A DNA stretch of 24,460 nt from a virus, in IMG/VR virus record IMGVR_UViG_3300010332_000008, positions 1 to 24,460 of that record; one strand, 5' to 3'. Below the pieces are notes generated by a model. The model did not search any database. It saw only the letters and a list, made by a program, of their open reading frames with translations, and was not told the origin of the DNA. This document shows, piece by piece, positions 1 to 8,845 of this stretch; within the stretch, counting starts at the first letter, position 1; the number at the start of each line of letters is the position of its first letter. A program made the position numbers and the translations under genes.

Positions 1-1
1 A

Positions 2-556
2 GAATGGAAAGGTAAATGCTATCTGAAAATAGGAAGAACTTATGCCACTGCTGAGAAGTGCAAGAAAGGAGATATCATTGTAGTCAGACCAATTAGAATA
101 GCTGAGTTTCAAGATCCTCAAGGGAAGCTCTATTACACTTGGATGTTCCCATACTTTGATGGAAAACATCCTGCTAAGAAAGAACCAGACACAATTGATG
201 TCGTGAAGAAGTTAGTGAAAATAGGAACAGGTCCACCTCCAGAACAGTTGAGTGAGTTTGTCATTTACTTGAGAGAATGTCCCTTCTGGAAAGATCCTAG
301 AATCTGTCCCTTGCACATGAGATTTAGAATCCCAAGAGACCACTTGTCTAAAATAGAAGATATTCATGTGAAAGTTCAGTACTTAAGATTTCCAATAGTC
401 TGCAAGTTTGCTAACACTTATAGATGTAGATTTGTGAAGAGCTACTATTATGGCTTCAAAGACTTTATCATAACAGCTGAAGTAGATGAAGATACTGGAG
501 AAATCTTAAATGTTAAGTCAGTGAAAGTTAAAGAGGAGAAAGAAGATGAGAATTAA
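2..556 (+). CDS. ATP-dependent DNA ligase-like protein, C-terminal part (5' end outside window)
   Basis: The frame is open from base 2, so the ATG at 143 is internal and the true start lies upstream of the window. The first ~50 residues resemble the C-terminal OB-fold of ATP-dependent DNA ligases: GRTYATAEKCKKGDIIVVR matches the 'G.tfkt..kakkGDiI.V' strand pair, and YYTWMFPYFDGKHPAKKEPD sits where ligase motif VI (R.P.F...R.DK) should be. Motif VI looks degenerate, so ligation activity is uncertain. About 110 further residues rich in Tyr, Phe and Lys form an extension I do not recognise. The stop overlaps the start of the next gene, whose repeats resemble the LigD phosphoesterase module, so the two probably act together, perhaps on DNA ends. 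Family assignment is from motif resemblance only; the nucleotidyltransferase core is not visible here. Confidence 0.5.
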   Translation, partial: EWKGKCYLKIGRTYATAEKCKKGDIIVVRPIRIAEFQDPQGKLYYTWMFPYFDGKHPAKKEPDTIDVVKKLVKIGTGPPPEQLSEFVIYLRECPFWKDPRICPLHMRFRIPRDHLSKIEDIHVKVQYLRFPIVCKFANTYRCRFVKSYYYGFKDFIITAEVDEDTGEILNVKSVKVKEEKEDEN

Positions 557-2861
557 GAAAGAGATGATTAATTGGTTGATGATTCAAGAACTATTGACTA
601 AACCACCCAAGGAAGGAGAAGGTGGAGAAGGGGGTTTCTTCTTAGCTCCATACATGGAATATCCAACGTGTAAACAATGTCGTTATGTTATTCAACATCA
701 CTGGAGAGGAGCTTCAGTACACAAAGATTGGAGAATGGAAGTAAACGATCATCTTGTTGGTTGGACTATTCTTGACAATCCCAAAGGAACACCTAAAGTA
801 ACTACTGTGAAAGAAGCAAAAGAAGTTTATGAGAAATTCAAGTCTGAGTTTAACTTTACACCAGAGAAGAAGAACATTGGTCTAAGAGCAGAGACTAAAT
901 GTCCTTCTGAAGTATGTGATGAATGGACTTATGACATAGTCAAAGTGGAAGATGGAGTAATTTACACTAAACCTAAAGAAGAAAGACTAAGTAGATCACT
1001 CGAAGAACTAGCTAAACAACCAAAGATCTGGCTCACTGTTGAAGGAGTAGTTCCTCCTGGTTCTGTTGGTGCTACCAAACAGAATCCAGGTGTCTTTCAC
1101 ATCATAGATAAAGGAAGAGTCTACTTTGGTGCTCAGAAACCCTACTTCCATGAATACTTCTTAAAGTCAACTATGAAGAATGGACTTTTCAAGAAAGATG
1201 ATTGGACTAGAGTAGTAGTGAGAGCAGTTAATGTCCAAGTGATTGATCCAGAGACAAAGAAACCTAGACCAGGAAAAGAATTGATGTGGAGAGTACTGAT
1301 ACCAGGAGATCAAACACCTTATTGTCTAGGAAGAGGAATGAAGAAGAAGTGGGTACCACCTAAAGATTACATTCCTGTTCCACCTGAATGGAGAAAAGGA
1401 GAGAAGTATGAAGAATGGCTAGCATGGGTCAAAGAAATGTGGAAGAAAGGATATGGAGGGAAAGAAGGAGAAGAAGTCAAAGAACCTAAAGAAAAGAAAG
1501 AGAAAGAAGAGAAGGCCAAGGCTAAATTTGTTGTTCAATTCTTAGCATGGATGGGTCCAATACATGTCAGAGGAATACCAAACATGAGATGGTTCTTACG
1601 TTTTGAAGAAGATGGAAAAGTAAGATCTTTCTGGTCTGAGATTGACTTTACAAGATTTAGACCAGCTCCTATGGTAGATGAAGGTTATGTCAATAAGAAG
1701 TGGTTGACTTTTGAAGGAGACATACCACCTCTAACAGAATATAATCCAACAAAGGACTTGACAGCCAAGATGACTATTATTGACAAAGGAACAGTTGAAG
1801 TAGAAAAAGATGAAGTTGAAGGTGCTGAAATAATTACACTTCACCTCAATGGTAAACGACTGAAAGGAATTTTCATGCTAGCTCAGGAAGAAAAAGATTC
1901 TGAAATGTACACTTGGGAAAAGCTAAGTAAGATAGATCTTTCTGAAGCTAAATTTGTCCTACAATTGCATGAAATAGAAACACCTGAAGGATTGAAAGCT
2001 CATTGGGACATCAGAATAGCTAATGAAGACAAGTTTGAATTCAACTTGTATAAAGATCCACTGACAATGACTAATGAAGGAGACAACTGTAAAGCAGTCT
2101 ACAAGAAATGTCCAAATATTGAGAAGTGGATGGCTATAGACAAACCCAAGACAAAGATGATGGTTGCTGACTTAGTTACTTATGTCACACCAATTGATGA
2201 AGGCACAGTAAACATAATAGAATACAATCCTCCTTCATTCATCTCAATGGAATTCCATGGTGAGAAGTTGGAAGGATATTTTGTCTATAGAGATTTAGCT
2301 GGAAGAGGAGGAGTATTTGAGAGAGCTAAAGTACCACATCCATTGAAAGCTAGAACAGGAGATCCTGCTAAAGGAGATTATTACATACCCTTCAAAGTAG
2401 AAAAGAAGAGAACATGGGACTACTATTGGGTCAGAATTTATAACATGGGCAAGTTCACTAGATGTGTAGCTGATCCTACAAAATACATTCCTGAGTTGAA
2501 AGACAAACCTGAAGAAATCTTAGATGTTTTAGTCTGTCTCTATCCAAGACCAGGAACTATTCATGGAGCAAGGGTAGCAGCAGTAAAAGTATCTGACAAA
2601 TGGCCTCCAGAAAAAGCGTTCAAATGGATCAAAGACAATAAACTTCATACTTGGCAAGGAGAACTCATAAGAGAGAAAAGAAAGAAGTCAGACAACTTGG
2701 AAGTCAAGATTGATGAAGCACTAGCAGAATTACTTGATAACTTAAGAAACCTTAAAGAAAAGAAAGCACAAGCTGAAGCAAAAGAAGAAGAGAAATTGGA
2801 CAGAGAAATAAAGAAACTTAAGTTGGAACTGTTGAAGAAATTGTTGGAGGCTAATCAATGA
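546..2861 (+). CDS. 771-aa protein with three LigD 3'-phosphoesterase-like repeats
   Basis: Repeat 1 (about residues 46-210) carries YVIQHHWRGASVHKDWRMEV, close to the PE-domain signature FVVQ.H.a..LHyDfRLE; His52, His59, Asp61 and Arg63 fit the metal/phosphate-binding set. It is followed by VEGVVPPGSVGA, the usual EGVIPEG.YGAG loop. Repeat 2 (about 326-449) keeps FVVQ and FEGDIPP but has lost the H-x-D-x-R set. Repeat 3 (about 468-585) keeps HWDIRI (His486, Asp488, Arg490) and an LEGYFVYRD end like the GeKLkG.w.L.R terminus of PE domains. Two Cys (C42, C45) precede repeat 1. A separate C-terminal domain (about 590-735) and a Lys/Glu coiled coil (735-771) follow. LigD PE heals 3' ends in nonhomologous end joining; here the domain may be active, or reused as a structural part. 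GAGGAG lies upstream of the ATG, which overlaps the preceding gene. Confidence 0.6.
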   Translation: MRIKKEMINWLMIQELLTKPPKEGEGGEGGFFLAPYMEYPTCKQCRYVIQHHWRGASVHKDWRMEVNDHLVGWTILDNPKGTPKVTTVKEAKEVYEKFKSEFNFTPEKKNIGLRAETKCPSEVCDEWTYDIVKVEDGVIYTKPKEERLSRSLEELAKQPKIWLTVEGVVPPGSVGATKQNPGVFHIIDKGRVYFGAQKPYFHEYFLKSTMKNGLFKKDDWTRVVVRAVNVQVIDPETKKPRPGKELMWRVLIPGDQTPYCLGRGMKKKWVPPKDYIPVPPEWRKGEKYEEWLAWVKEMWKKGYGGKEGEEVKEPKEKKEKEEKAKAKFVVQFLAWMGPIHVRGIPNMRWFLRFEEDGKVRSFWSEIDFTRFRPAPMVDEGYVNKKWLTFEGDIPPLTEYNPTKDLTAKMTIIDKGTVEVEKDEVEGAEIITLHLNGKRLKGIFMLAQEEKDSEMYTWEKLSKIDLSEAKFVLQLHEIETPEGLKAHWDIRIANEDKFEFNLYKDPLTMTNEGDNCKAVYKKCPNIEKWMAIDKPKTKMMVADLVTYVTPIDEGTVNIIEYNPPSFISMEFHGEKLEGYFVYRDLAGRGGVFERAKVPHPLKARTGDPAKGDYYIPFKVEKKRTWDYYWVRIYNMGKFTRCVADPTKYIPELKDKPEEILDVLVCLYPRPGTIHGARVAAVKVSDKWPPEKAFKWIKDNKLHTWQGELIREKRKKSDNLEVKIDEALAELLDNLRNLKEKKAQAEAKEEEKLDREIKKLKLELLKKLLEANQ

Positions 2862-3205
2862 AAATATTTGCAGACAAAGAGTTGAAGGAAGAGATAAAGA
2901 CAATTCACTTTGGAAAGGTAGAAGCTGGTAAGGAAAAGACAATTACTGTCTGGTTGTACAATGATTCCAAAGCTATTCTCACCAACTTGAAAGTAAAGAT
3001 AATTGGAAAGTTACCTAAGACAGAAAAAGTGGAAATCTTAGATGCACCAGTAACTATCCAACCAGGAGAAGCTAGTCCATTAGTCTTAAGATGGAAACCT
3101 TCCCTCAATTTCAAACAAGCATTAGAGGTAACGTTAAAAATAACAGGAGAAGAAGTTTATACAAAGACAACTCAAGTTCAAGTTGAAGAGGTGAAAGAAG
3201 AATGA
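2858..3205 (+). CDS. small Ig-like (CARDB/fn3-type) beta-sandwich protein
   Basis: This 115-residue protein has alternating beta strands throughout. The pattern (HFGKVEAGKEKTITVWLYND, then ILTNLKVKI, then IQPGEASPLVLRWKP) is that of Ig-like adhesion/decoration domains, where 'G.v.aG....v.v.l.N.s...l.n..v' is common. It has no signal peptide and no membrane segment. Its ATG overlaps the preceding stop and follows GGAGG, and its own stop overlaps the next start, so it is translationally coupled within the operon. A capsid- or tail-decorating role is inferred only from the fold and the neighbourhood. Confidence 0.45.
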   Translation: MKIFADKELKEEIKTIHFGKVEAGKEKTITVWLYNDSKAILTNLKVKIIGKLPKTEKVEILDAPVTIQPGEASPLVLRWKPSLNFKQALEVTLKITGEEVYTKTTQVQVEEVKEE

Positions 3206-3636
3206 TAGCCTTGTTATTCATTTGGGATTCAGGAAGCTTGCATCCATGGACAGAACTCAACATGTGGAAACAGTTAGCTGAAGCTTTTCAAGTTGACTTA
3301 GTAATAATGATTCCAAACTTGAAGATGGACCTTGGATCTGGAACAGTTACCTTTGAAGCATATGACACAGTTGAAGAAGCATTAGCATCCCACCCAGAAC
3401 TGAAAAGAGTCTTCTTAGAACCTAAATCAATAGTGCCAGATGCCATTGACTTAAAAGATTATGTTCATGAGGACAATGTAATCTATATCTTTGGAAATTC
3501 AGCTAAGTCAAATGTAGGACTAATAACAGAAGATGACACTGTTGTCTCTGTAGATACACCTAATCCTGATGCTCAATTATGGGCAATAGAAGTTGCTTCA
3601 ATAGTCTTGTATGATAGAAAACTGAAACAGGGGTAG
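3202..3636 (+). CDS. possible SPOUT/SpoU-like fold protein, function unknown
   Basis: The C-terminal half reads DNVIYIFGNSAKSNVGLITE, then DDTVVSVDTP, then AQLWAIEVASIVLYDRKL. This resembles the SpoU/TrmH arrangement in which a VfG.E..GL loop, a v.IP loop and an SLNv..A.ai.lye helix make the trefoil-knot SAM site. The key SLN and glutamate positions are not conserved, so methyltransferase activity is doubtful. The first ~90 residues are alpha/beta with two hydrophobic strands (ALLFIWD, DLVIMIP). At 144 residues it is near the minimal SPOUT size. Its start overlaps the upstream stop and follows GAGGTGA, and it is the last gene before the large beta-rich virion proteins. It could instead be an unrelated Rossmann-like protein. 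Confidence 0.35.
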   Translation: MIALLFIWDSGSLHPWTELNMWKQLAEAFQVDLVIMIPNLKMDLGSGTVTFEAYDTVEEALASHPELKRVFLEPKSIVPDAIDLKDYVHEDNVIYIFGNSAKSNVGLITEDDTVVSVDTPNPDAQLWAIEVASIVLYDRKLKQG

Positions 3637-3640
3637 TTAA

Positions 3641-5233
3641 ATGACTGCTACTATCATTTCTCTGATGAACAAGCTTTATGATGCAGAATCTACAAATGGT
3701 TGGACACTCAACAAAGGAGATGTGTATTCAGGATTTCAACGTGAAGGGAATTATTGTATAGGTGACCAAGTTTCAAATACAACTTATCATTTCTACAAGA
3801 CACTTGCTTCTTCTGTCAATTTGCAAGGTAAACTGGTTACTTTCTGGGTAATGCTATGGGGCAACCCTGATACTCTAGCTAATGGAGGTATTAGATTTGT
3901 AGTTGGTGATGGCACTAATAGAGTAGCTATTTATGTTGGTGGTTCTGACAAGAGAGGTCTAAGATTTGGTGGTTGGGAATGTTTTGCTCTGTACATGGAT
4001 GCTACCTATATTCAGAATAATTTGACAGTAGAACAGTTAGCTGGTTCTGCCTTTCCTGACTTGACTAATGTCACTGAAGTAGGGCCTGGTTTCAAGATGA
4101 CAACGAAAGTAGTTGGTACTGCTCCTAACGTCTTATGGGATGTTTGTTATTATGGAGATGGTCTTAAAATAGTGGGAGGAACTGCATCTGATCCTGGTGT
4201 TTTCAAAGACATAGCTGATGCAGATGCTAGTACCTCTAATGCTTGGGGTATTATTTCAGAAACAGAAAGTGGAGTTTTTGAAATACAAGGCAATTTAATC
4301 TTTGGTGATGAAGGAGGTAGTTATGATACATACTTCAATGATAAGAACGTAACTCTCTTCTACAAAGACATGTGGGTTCCATCCAACTACTACAAATGGG
4401 AAATAAGAGGGAACACAAGCACAACTACTTCTTTCAAGTTAGGAGAGAAATCAGATTCATCTGGTATCAATGGTGTTGTTATTAGAAGTCCTTCTTCTAA
4501 GAACCTCATAATTGATGCTCACACTTACTCAAGCAGTATAGATGAGTTTGGTCTTTATGGTTGTTCCATTATATCAGCTGGTACAATAGACTTACCTGAT
4601 TCTTCAGCTGCAGAAGTCTTAAACACTTCATTTGTCTCTTGTGGAATAGTGAAAGGTTATTCAGCTACTTTCAAGAACAACAACTTTATCACTGCACCTA
4701 ACCAAGCATTTAAAATGGAACTCAACCACAATATTACTTCTTCACAGTTTATTAGCAACAATGTTGGTGTTTTAATAGAAACACCAGGTACATTCACTTT
4801 TGATGCTCTCAAGTTCTCGGGAAACACTTACGACATAGAGAACAATTCTGGAGGATATGTTGAAATCCAGTGTACAAATGGTGCTAACCCAACTACTGTC
4901 TTGAACCAAGGAAGTAGCACTACAACAATTATTAACACTGTCTATGTGACAGTTAAAGTGGTTGATTCCTCTCTTAATCCAATTCAAGGTGCAAGAGTCT
5001 ATGTCTACAACACTACTGATGACCAAGAAATAATGAACCAGTTAACTAATGAGAATGGAGTAGCTGAGACAACAGTCAATTATCAAGGAGACAAAGATCT
5101 ATTGATCAGAGTGAGAAAATCAACAGTTGGAAACACCAGATACATACCAGTCACTACGTATGGAACTTTAACAGTTGATGGATTCGACACAACTATCGTT
5201 CTTTATGAAGATACTGTTGCTGAAGGAAGTTAA
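3641..5233 (+). CDS. beta-helix virion protein with C-terminal carboxypeptidase-regulatory-like domain
   Basis: This 530-residue protein has three parts. Residues 1-240 look like a jelly-roll/concanavalin-type domain (GKLVTFWVMLWGNP, IYVGGSDKRGLRFGGWECFA). Residues 245-435 are rich in Ser, Thr, Asn and short hydrophobic strands, with turns such as VVIRSPSSKNLIIDAHTYSS and FISNNVGVLIETPGTFTFDA, which is the look of a right-handed beta helix. The last ~90 residues read VTVKVVDSSLNPIQGARVYV and GVAETTVNYQGD, typical of the carboxypeptidase-regulatory-like/Ig fold. Proteins of this type are usual virion surface or fibre components of tailed viruses. GGGG precedes the ATG. No enzyme motif is seen. 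Confidence 0.5.
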   Translation: MTATIISLMNKLYDAESTNGWTLNKGDVYSGFQREGNYCIGDQVSNTTYHFYKTLASSVNLQGKLVTFWVMLWGNPDTLANGGIRFVVGDGTNRVAIYVGGSDKRGLRFGGWECFALYMDATYIQNNLTVEQLAGSAFPDLTNVTEVGPGFKMTTKVVGTAPNVLWDVCYYGDGLKIVGGTASDPGVFKDIADADASTSNAWGIISETESGVFEIQGNLIFGDEGGSYDTYFNDKNVTLFYKDMWVPSNYYKWEIRGNTSTTTSFKLGEKSDSSGINGVVIRSPSSKNLIIDAHTYSSSIDEFGLYGCSIISAGTIDLPDSSAAEVLNTSFVSCGIVKGYSATFKNNNFITAPNQAFKMELNHNITSSQFISNNVGVLIETPGTFTFDALKFSGNTYDIENNSGGYVEIQCTNGANPTTVLNQGSSTTTIINTVYVTVKVVDSSLNPIQGARVYVYNTTDDQEIMNQLTNENGVAETTVNYQGDKDLLIRVRKSTVGNTRYIPVTTYGTLTVDGFDTTIVLYEDTVAEGS

Positions 5234-5239
5234 GTTAAC

Positions 5240-5247
5240 TTTAAATA
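5240..5247 (+). promoter_or_regulatory. archaeal TATA box (TTTAAATA)
   Basis: The box lies in the 50-nt gap after the preceding stop. Its last base is 37 nt before the ATG at 5284. A start of transcription about 25 nt downstream would fall just before the GGTGA SD at 5271. Confidence 0.65.
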
Positions 5248-5283
5248 GAAAAGAAAAGAAAAGGATAGTAGGTGAAACTTAAA

Positions 5284-7470
5284 ATGGCAGTTGGTGATGA
5301 ATGGACTATTGATGCATTGAACAAGAGAATCTATTCATCTGGCCCTTCTACTTTCACAGTCAATGAACTCTATTCCTGGTTGATGGATCAATTTGACAAC
5401 CAAGAGTACATGGACGATCCTATACCAATGACTGCTCAGACACCAACAGAATACACGTTAGTAAATGGTTGGTTCATTGATGAAGAATCTCTTAAGTTTC
5501 TGAAAGGTGGTGCTATTAAGACATCAGGTTGGACCAATGAGATTTACATTCTTACTTTCCAGGAATCAGGTTATACTGACTGTGTATCTTCAGACATTGG
5601 CAAATTTGTCAACACTGGTGGTACTGACTTTGGTACATTGCTTTTCTATAATAATACTAAACGAAAATGGTGGATAAGAATAAAAGAAGGACAGTCTGTT
5701 CCTTCTCCAGGTTCGACTGTTAGTGTTACTGATGGAACTGGTTCAGGTACTTTAGAGTCTTCTGCTACTGGTGAAGATCTTTATGCCAACATTTACACAC
5801 TAGGTACGATTGAATCAGGAACTAACATTTACGTCATTCAAGCAGGTGAAAGATATCCTGCTTATTGGGGCATAAACAACTCTAGTGAATGGTGGCCTGC
5901 AGGACATATAGACATTCTGATCAGAGTGAAAGAAGCAGACACTGAAGTTGATGAAGGAAAAGTTACTATTTATGCAAGAGAGTACACAGATTATTATGAC
6001 TTCTATGAAATAGACCTATCAGCTGGAGGTAGGAACGCTGTACCATTGGCTACTTCAGATGACTTGGACAACCAAACTGCAGGTTCCACAGTTGCCAACT
6101 ACATTGAAGACATAAAGATTTGGTTCGTACATGGTACACTTCCTTATGATTCTGGTTCTGGAAGCTTTCCAACTGGTGGAATTGTTGGTCATGTTATCTA
6201 TGACTCAACTTCTGATGGAGTAGGAGTAGTAGTAGAACAAGTTGCAGGAGATGAAACAGCAGGAACATTCCGTCTTGCTAATGTCTCTGGCAACTTTGCT
6301 GACAACGATTCTCTGATGATCTTATCTGAATTGACTTTTGGTTCACCTTCTGGAACATTCCATGTGGGAGACACAGTAACTGGTGAAACATCAGGTGCTT
6401 CAGGAGTAATTCGTTATCTGGAACAAATACAGGGTGGAACAATTGGATATCTCTACTTGTCAGACAGAAATGCCAATGACTTCCAAGACGGAGAAAACTT
6501 ATTGGTAAATGGAAACACAATTGCAGTAGCAGTTGGAACACAGACAGATTACAACTGGTCAGGTTCAGTAAATGGTAGCTTCACCTTTGGAAACACAATT
6601 GACAAGGACATAGATGATGGTCAAGGAGCACAACCTTACAATGTTGTTATTGACCTAGGTGGAAAGACAGTAGCTGAACTATATGAATTTGTCAAGTACA
6701 TTTGCAGAAGAGGTTCAAACTATATTCTGAAACCAACAGATGGTACGTCAACAATTTATTCAGTTCCTGGTGAACAATACCAGAAAGCAGTAACAACTTA
6801 TACTCAGGTCAAGAAAGCTTCACCTCTAGGAACATTTGCAGGTGGCAAGTTCTTCGGTGCTAGAGGTATATGGATACAGAACATGGATGTCAACGACATA
6901 CGTAACTATCAGTTGATAGATGCTAACAATGTAACTCATGATCCTCCAAACTGGCAAGCATTTGTTGTGACTAACTTGCAAGCAGGAGACAGAGTAGCAA
7001 TCTTCCCAACTGTAGCACAAGGTTCAACTACAATCAATAAGTCACAGTTCACTCTAGCTGGACAATCTTCAGGAGTAGACTACATTGAAGTCCAAGAAGA
7101 AATACCAGTAGACACACCATACAAGGAAGAAGACATGCCTGGAGTCATAAGAGTAAGATACAATGTAGGACAACCAAATGAGGGAGAAGACATCTATCAA
7201 TATGACTCAATAGATTTTGCTAACAAGAGATTCCACTTGACAACTACAACTGTAAGAGCTTACACTAGCTCAGACAAAGCATATGTACCATACATGGACA
7301 GAACAGCTTCTTCAAGTGAAGAATCAGTGACAGTAAAGTATGTAACTGACAGATATGTAGTTGTCATTGTAAGAAGAAAAGGAATAATTCCATTCCAGCT
7401 AGCAGCTACATTCACTGACACAGGACTAAGAGTGTCAGCAATTAGAACAACTGACTCAATAGTAACTTAA
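5284..7470 (+). CDS. large virion structural protein (baseplate/fibre type)
   Basis: I prefer the ATG at 5284 (728 aa) over an in-frame GTG at 5272, because GGTGA at 5271-5275 gives an 8-nt SD spacing and the TATA spacing then matches the other promoters. The N-terminus reads NELYSWLMDQFDNQEYMDDP followed by IPMTAQTPTEYTLVNGWF, a module widespread in large virion proteins of tailed phages. The middle has Gly/Thr-rich beta hairpins such as FGSPSGTFHVGDTVTGETSG, like the G.f..G..vtG..SGa repeats of phage fibres. The C-terminal ~200 residues are mixed beta (VIRVRYNVGQ, VVVIVRRKGIIPFQLA). It is likely a baseplate or fibre subunit; the exact role is not known. It opens a four-gene block that runs to 9297. 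Confidence 0.6.
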   Translation: MAVGDEWTIDALNKRIYSSGPSTFTVNELYSWLMDQFDNQEYMDDPIPMTAQTPTEYTLVNGWFIDEESLKFLKGGAIKTSGWTNEIYILTFQESGYTDCVSSDIGKFVNTGGTDFGTLLFYNNTKRKWWIRIKEGQSVPSPGSTVSVTDGTGSGTLESSATGEDLYANIYTLGTIESGTNIYVIQAGERYPAYWGINNSSEWWPAGHIDILIRVKEADTEVDEGKVTIYAREYTDYYDFYEIDLSAGGRNAVPLATSDDLDNQTAGSTVANYIEDIKIWFVHGTLPYDSGSGSFPTGGIVGHVIYDSTSDGVGVVVEQVAGDETAGTFRLANVSGNFADNDSLMILSELTFGSPSGTFHVGDTVTGETSGASGVIRYLEQIQGGTIGYLYLSDRNANDFQDGENLLVNGNTIAVAVGTQTDYNWSGSVNGSFTFGNTIDKDIDDGQGAQPYNVVIDLGGKTVAELYEFVKYICRRGSNYILKPTDGTSTIYSVPGEQYQKAVTTYTQVKKASPLGTFAGGKFFGARGIWIQNMDVNDIRNYQLIDANNVTHDPPNWQAFVVTNLQAGDRVAIFPTVAQGSTTINKSQFTLAGQSSGVDYIEVQEEIPVDTPYKEEDMPGVIRVRYNVGQPNEGEDIYQYDSIDFANKRFHLTTTTVRAYTSSDKAYVPYMDRTASSSEESVTVKYVTDRYVVVIVRRKGIIPFQLAATFTDTGLRVSAIRTTDSIVT

Positions 7471-7482
7471 GAGGGTTAGAAG

Positions 7483-7698
7483 TTGAAGTTCAAAGATCCA
7501 CAAGGCAGAATACGAGAAGGACTATACTTCAAGAAAGTTAAGTTTCCTGTCAGAGATGCAGTTCATGGAGACACTTTGAAACTAGAAGAATATGTAGAAG
7601 TGAAGATAAAAGGCAGAAACAGAGAATGGGTACAATGGTACAAGTACGATGAATTCAAGAGACTCAATCCTCACATAGTGATTGAGAATGCCAATTAG
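7483..7698 (+). CDS. small basic hypothetical protein
   Basis: This 71-residue protein is rich in Lys/Arg and aromatics (GLYFKKVKFPVRDAVHGDTL, REWVQWYKYDEF). Translation should start at TTG 7483, which has GAGGG at 7471-7475 with 7-nt spacing; no in-frame ATG is nearby. The stop lies inside the start of the next gene, so the two are coupled. I do not recognise the family. Its place between two large virion proteins suggests a small linker or adaptor in the same structure. Confidence 0.5.
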   Translation: MKFKDPQGRIREGLYFKKVKFPVRDAVHGDTLKLEEYVEVKIKGRNREWVQWYKYDEFKRLNPHIVIENAN

Positions 7699-8845
7699 AT
7701 TTATACCGACAGTCAAATGGATTCAAATAGATTCATGGAAATATACTATTCAGTCAGCTAATGAAGGAGAGAGTGTTGTAACAGTCAATGAAACAATTTC
7801 TTCTGACACTCCTTCTTCTGGTCAAATTTCTCTTGGTATTTCAAGAGCTTCAGTATTAGGAACAAAGGACATGACTAGTGGTTATGACTGGTCATCTAAT
7901 CCTCAGAATTTTTACATCTATTCTAAAGCATCTTACAAACAATTCACTCTTGTCACTCTTGATGCTAATTGTCCCACAATTGATGACATTGTCAACCACA
8001 TAAATGAGAAATTAGGAACTCCTTTTCCTCATAATCAATACATTGAAGCTTATCATGATGGTGAAAGAGTAGGTCTTAGATATAAGGCAGGATATGAAGG
8101 AGACACTTATGCCTTTAGAATCAAGCCAGGAGATCCTGATGCATTAGATACATTGGGCATAACTCCTGGAATTTATGTAGGTGAATCTGATAGATATGAG
8201 TATTCATCTTGGTCAGGTAATCAGTTCAACTTAACTAGTTCTCTCACTAGATCTTATCCTTCTGGGTACAAAGCTACAGTCCATCCACTGACAATTGAGG
8301 TTCAAGAAATTTACAATGAAGCAATGGATTGGGCAGACTCTGATGAAGGAATGGTCCATCCTGTTCCAATGTCAGCCACTGGTTATGCTCCTCTAGGAGG
8401 AGGAGTCTATACAGACAAGATTTTCATCTTAACAAATGGTTGGAAACTAGCTCCTGAAGAAGGAAATTACACTTTGACATTCATAGGAACAATTATTACT
8501 GATGATGGTTCTCCAAGAGTAATTCTTCCTCCAGCTGGAGTCGTAACTGTCACATTCCAAGTCTCTTCTCAAGGAATTATTTCATTGACTTCTGGTTTGA
8601 CAGAAGAAGATAAGACTGACATAGCTACAAAAGTATGGACTGTTGAAGATGGAAACTTAGTTAAAACAAAAGTAGAAACAGTAGAATCTGATGTCTCTCT
8701 TCTAAGGAAGATGGAGACTGGAAGGTGGAAGATAGAGAATGACTATCTCATTATTTATGATGAAGATGGAGTGACTCCATTAAAGAAGTTCTTGTTGAAA
8801 GGAGAACAGACAAAGGCATACAGTGAGAGGGTTCCTGTTCAATGA
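7688..8845 (+). CDS. virion structural protein sharing a module with the 728-aa protein
   Basis: About 385 residues from ATG 7688; an in-frame TTG at 7682 would add two residues and neither start has a strong SD, so translation is probably coupled to the upstream gene. Near residue 205 it reads VQEIYNEAMDWADSDEGMVH followed by PVPMSATGYAPLGGG and FILTNGWKL. This matches the N-terminal module of the 728-aa protein (NELYSWLMDQFD, IPMTAQTP, LVNGWF). The following stretch, VVTVTFQVSSQGIISLTSGL, is a common phage structural motif leading into a short stalk-like end (KVETVESDVSLLRKMETGRW), reminiscent of the C-termini of baseplate or fibre adaptors. It is probably part of the same tail or fibre assembly. 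The N-terminal 200 residues are beta-rich and not recognised. Confidence 0.55.
   Translation: MPIRFIPTVKWIQIDSWKYTIQSANEGESVVTVNETISSDTPSSGQISLGISRASVLGTKDMTSGYDWSSNPQNFYIYSKASYKQFTLVTLDANCPTIDDIVNHINEKLGTPFPHNQYIEAYHDGERVGLRYKAGYEGDTYAFRIKPGDPDALDTLGITPGIYVGESDRYEYSSWSGNQFNLTSSLTRSYPSGYKATVHPLTIEVQEIYNEAMDWADSDEGMVHPVPMSATGYAPLGGGVYTDKIFILTNGWKLAPEEGNYTLTFIGTIITDDGSPRVILPPAGVVTVTFQVSSQGIISLTSGLTEEDKTDIATKVWTVEDGNLVKTKVETVESDVSLLRKMETGRWKIENDYLIIYDEDGVTPLKKFLLKGEQTKAYSERVPVQ

Noticed and set aside
143-556. A complete 137-aa gene starting at ATG 143
   Set aside because: The frame is open to base 2 and the ligase OB-like motifs lie upstream of that ATG, so 143 is internal to a gene entering from outside the window.
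5272-5283. GTG 5272 as start of the 728-aa protein
   Set aside because: The GTG is part of the GGTGA SD for ATG 5284; starting there leaves no SD.
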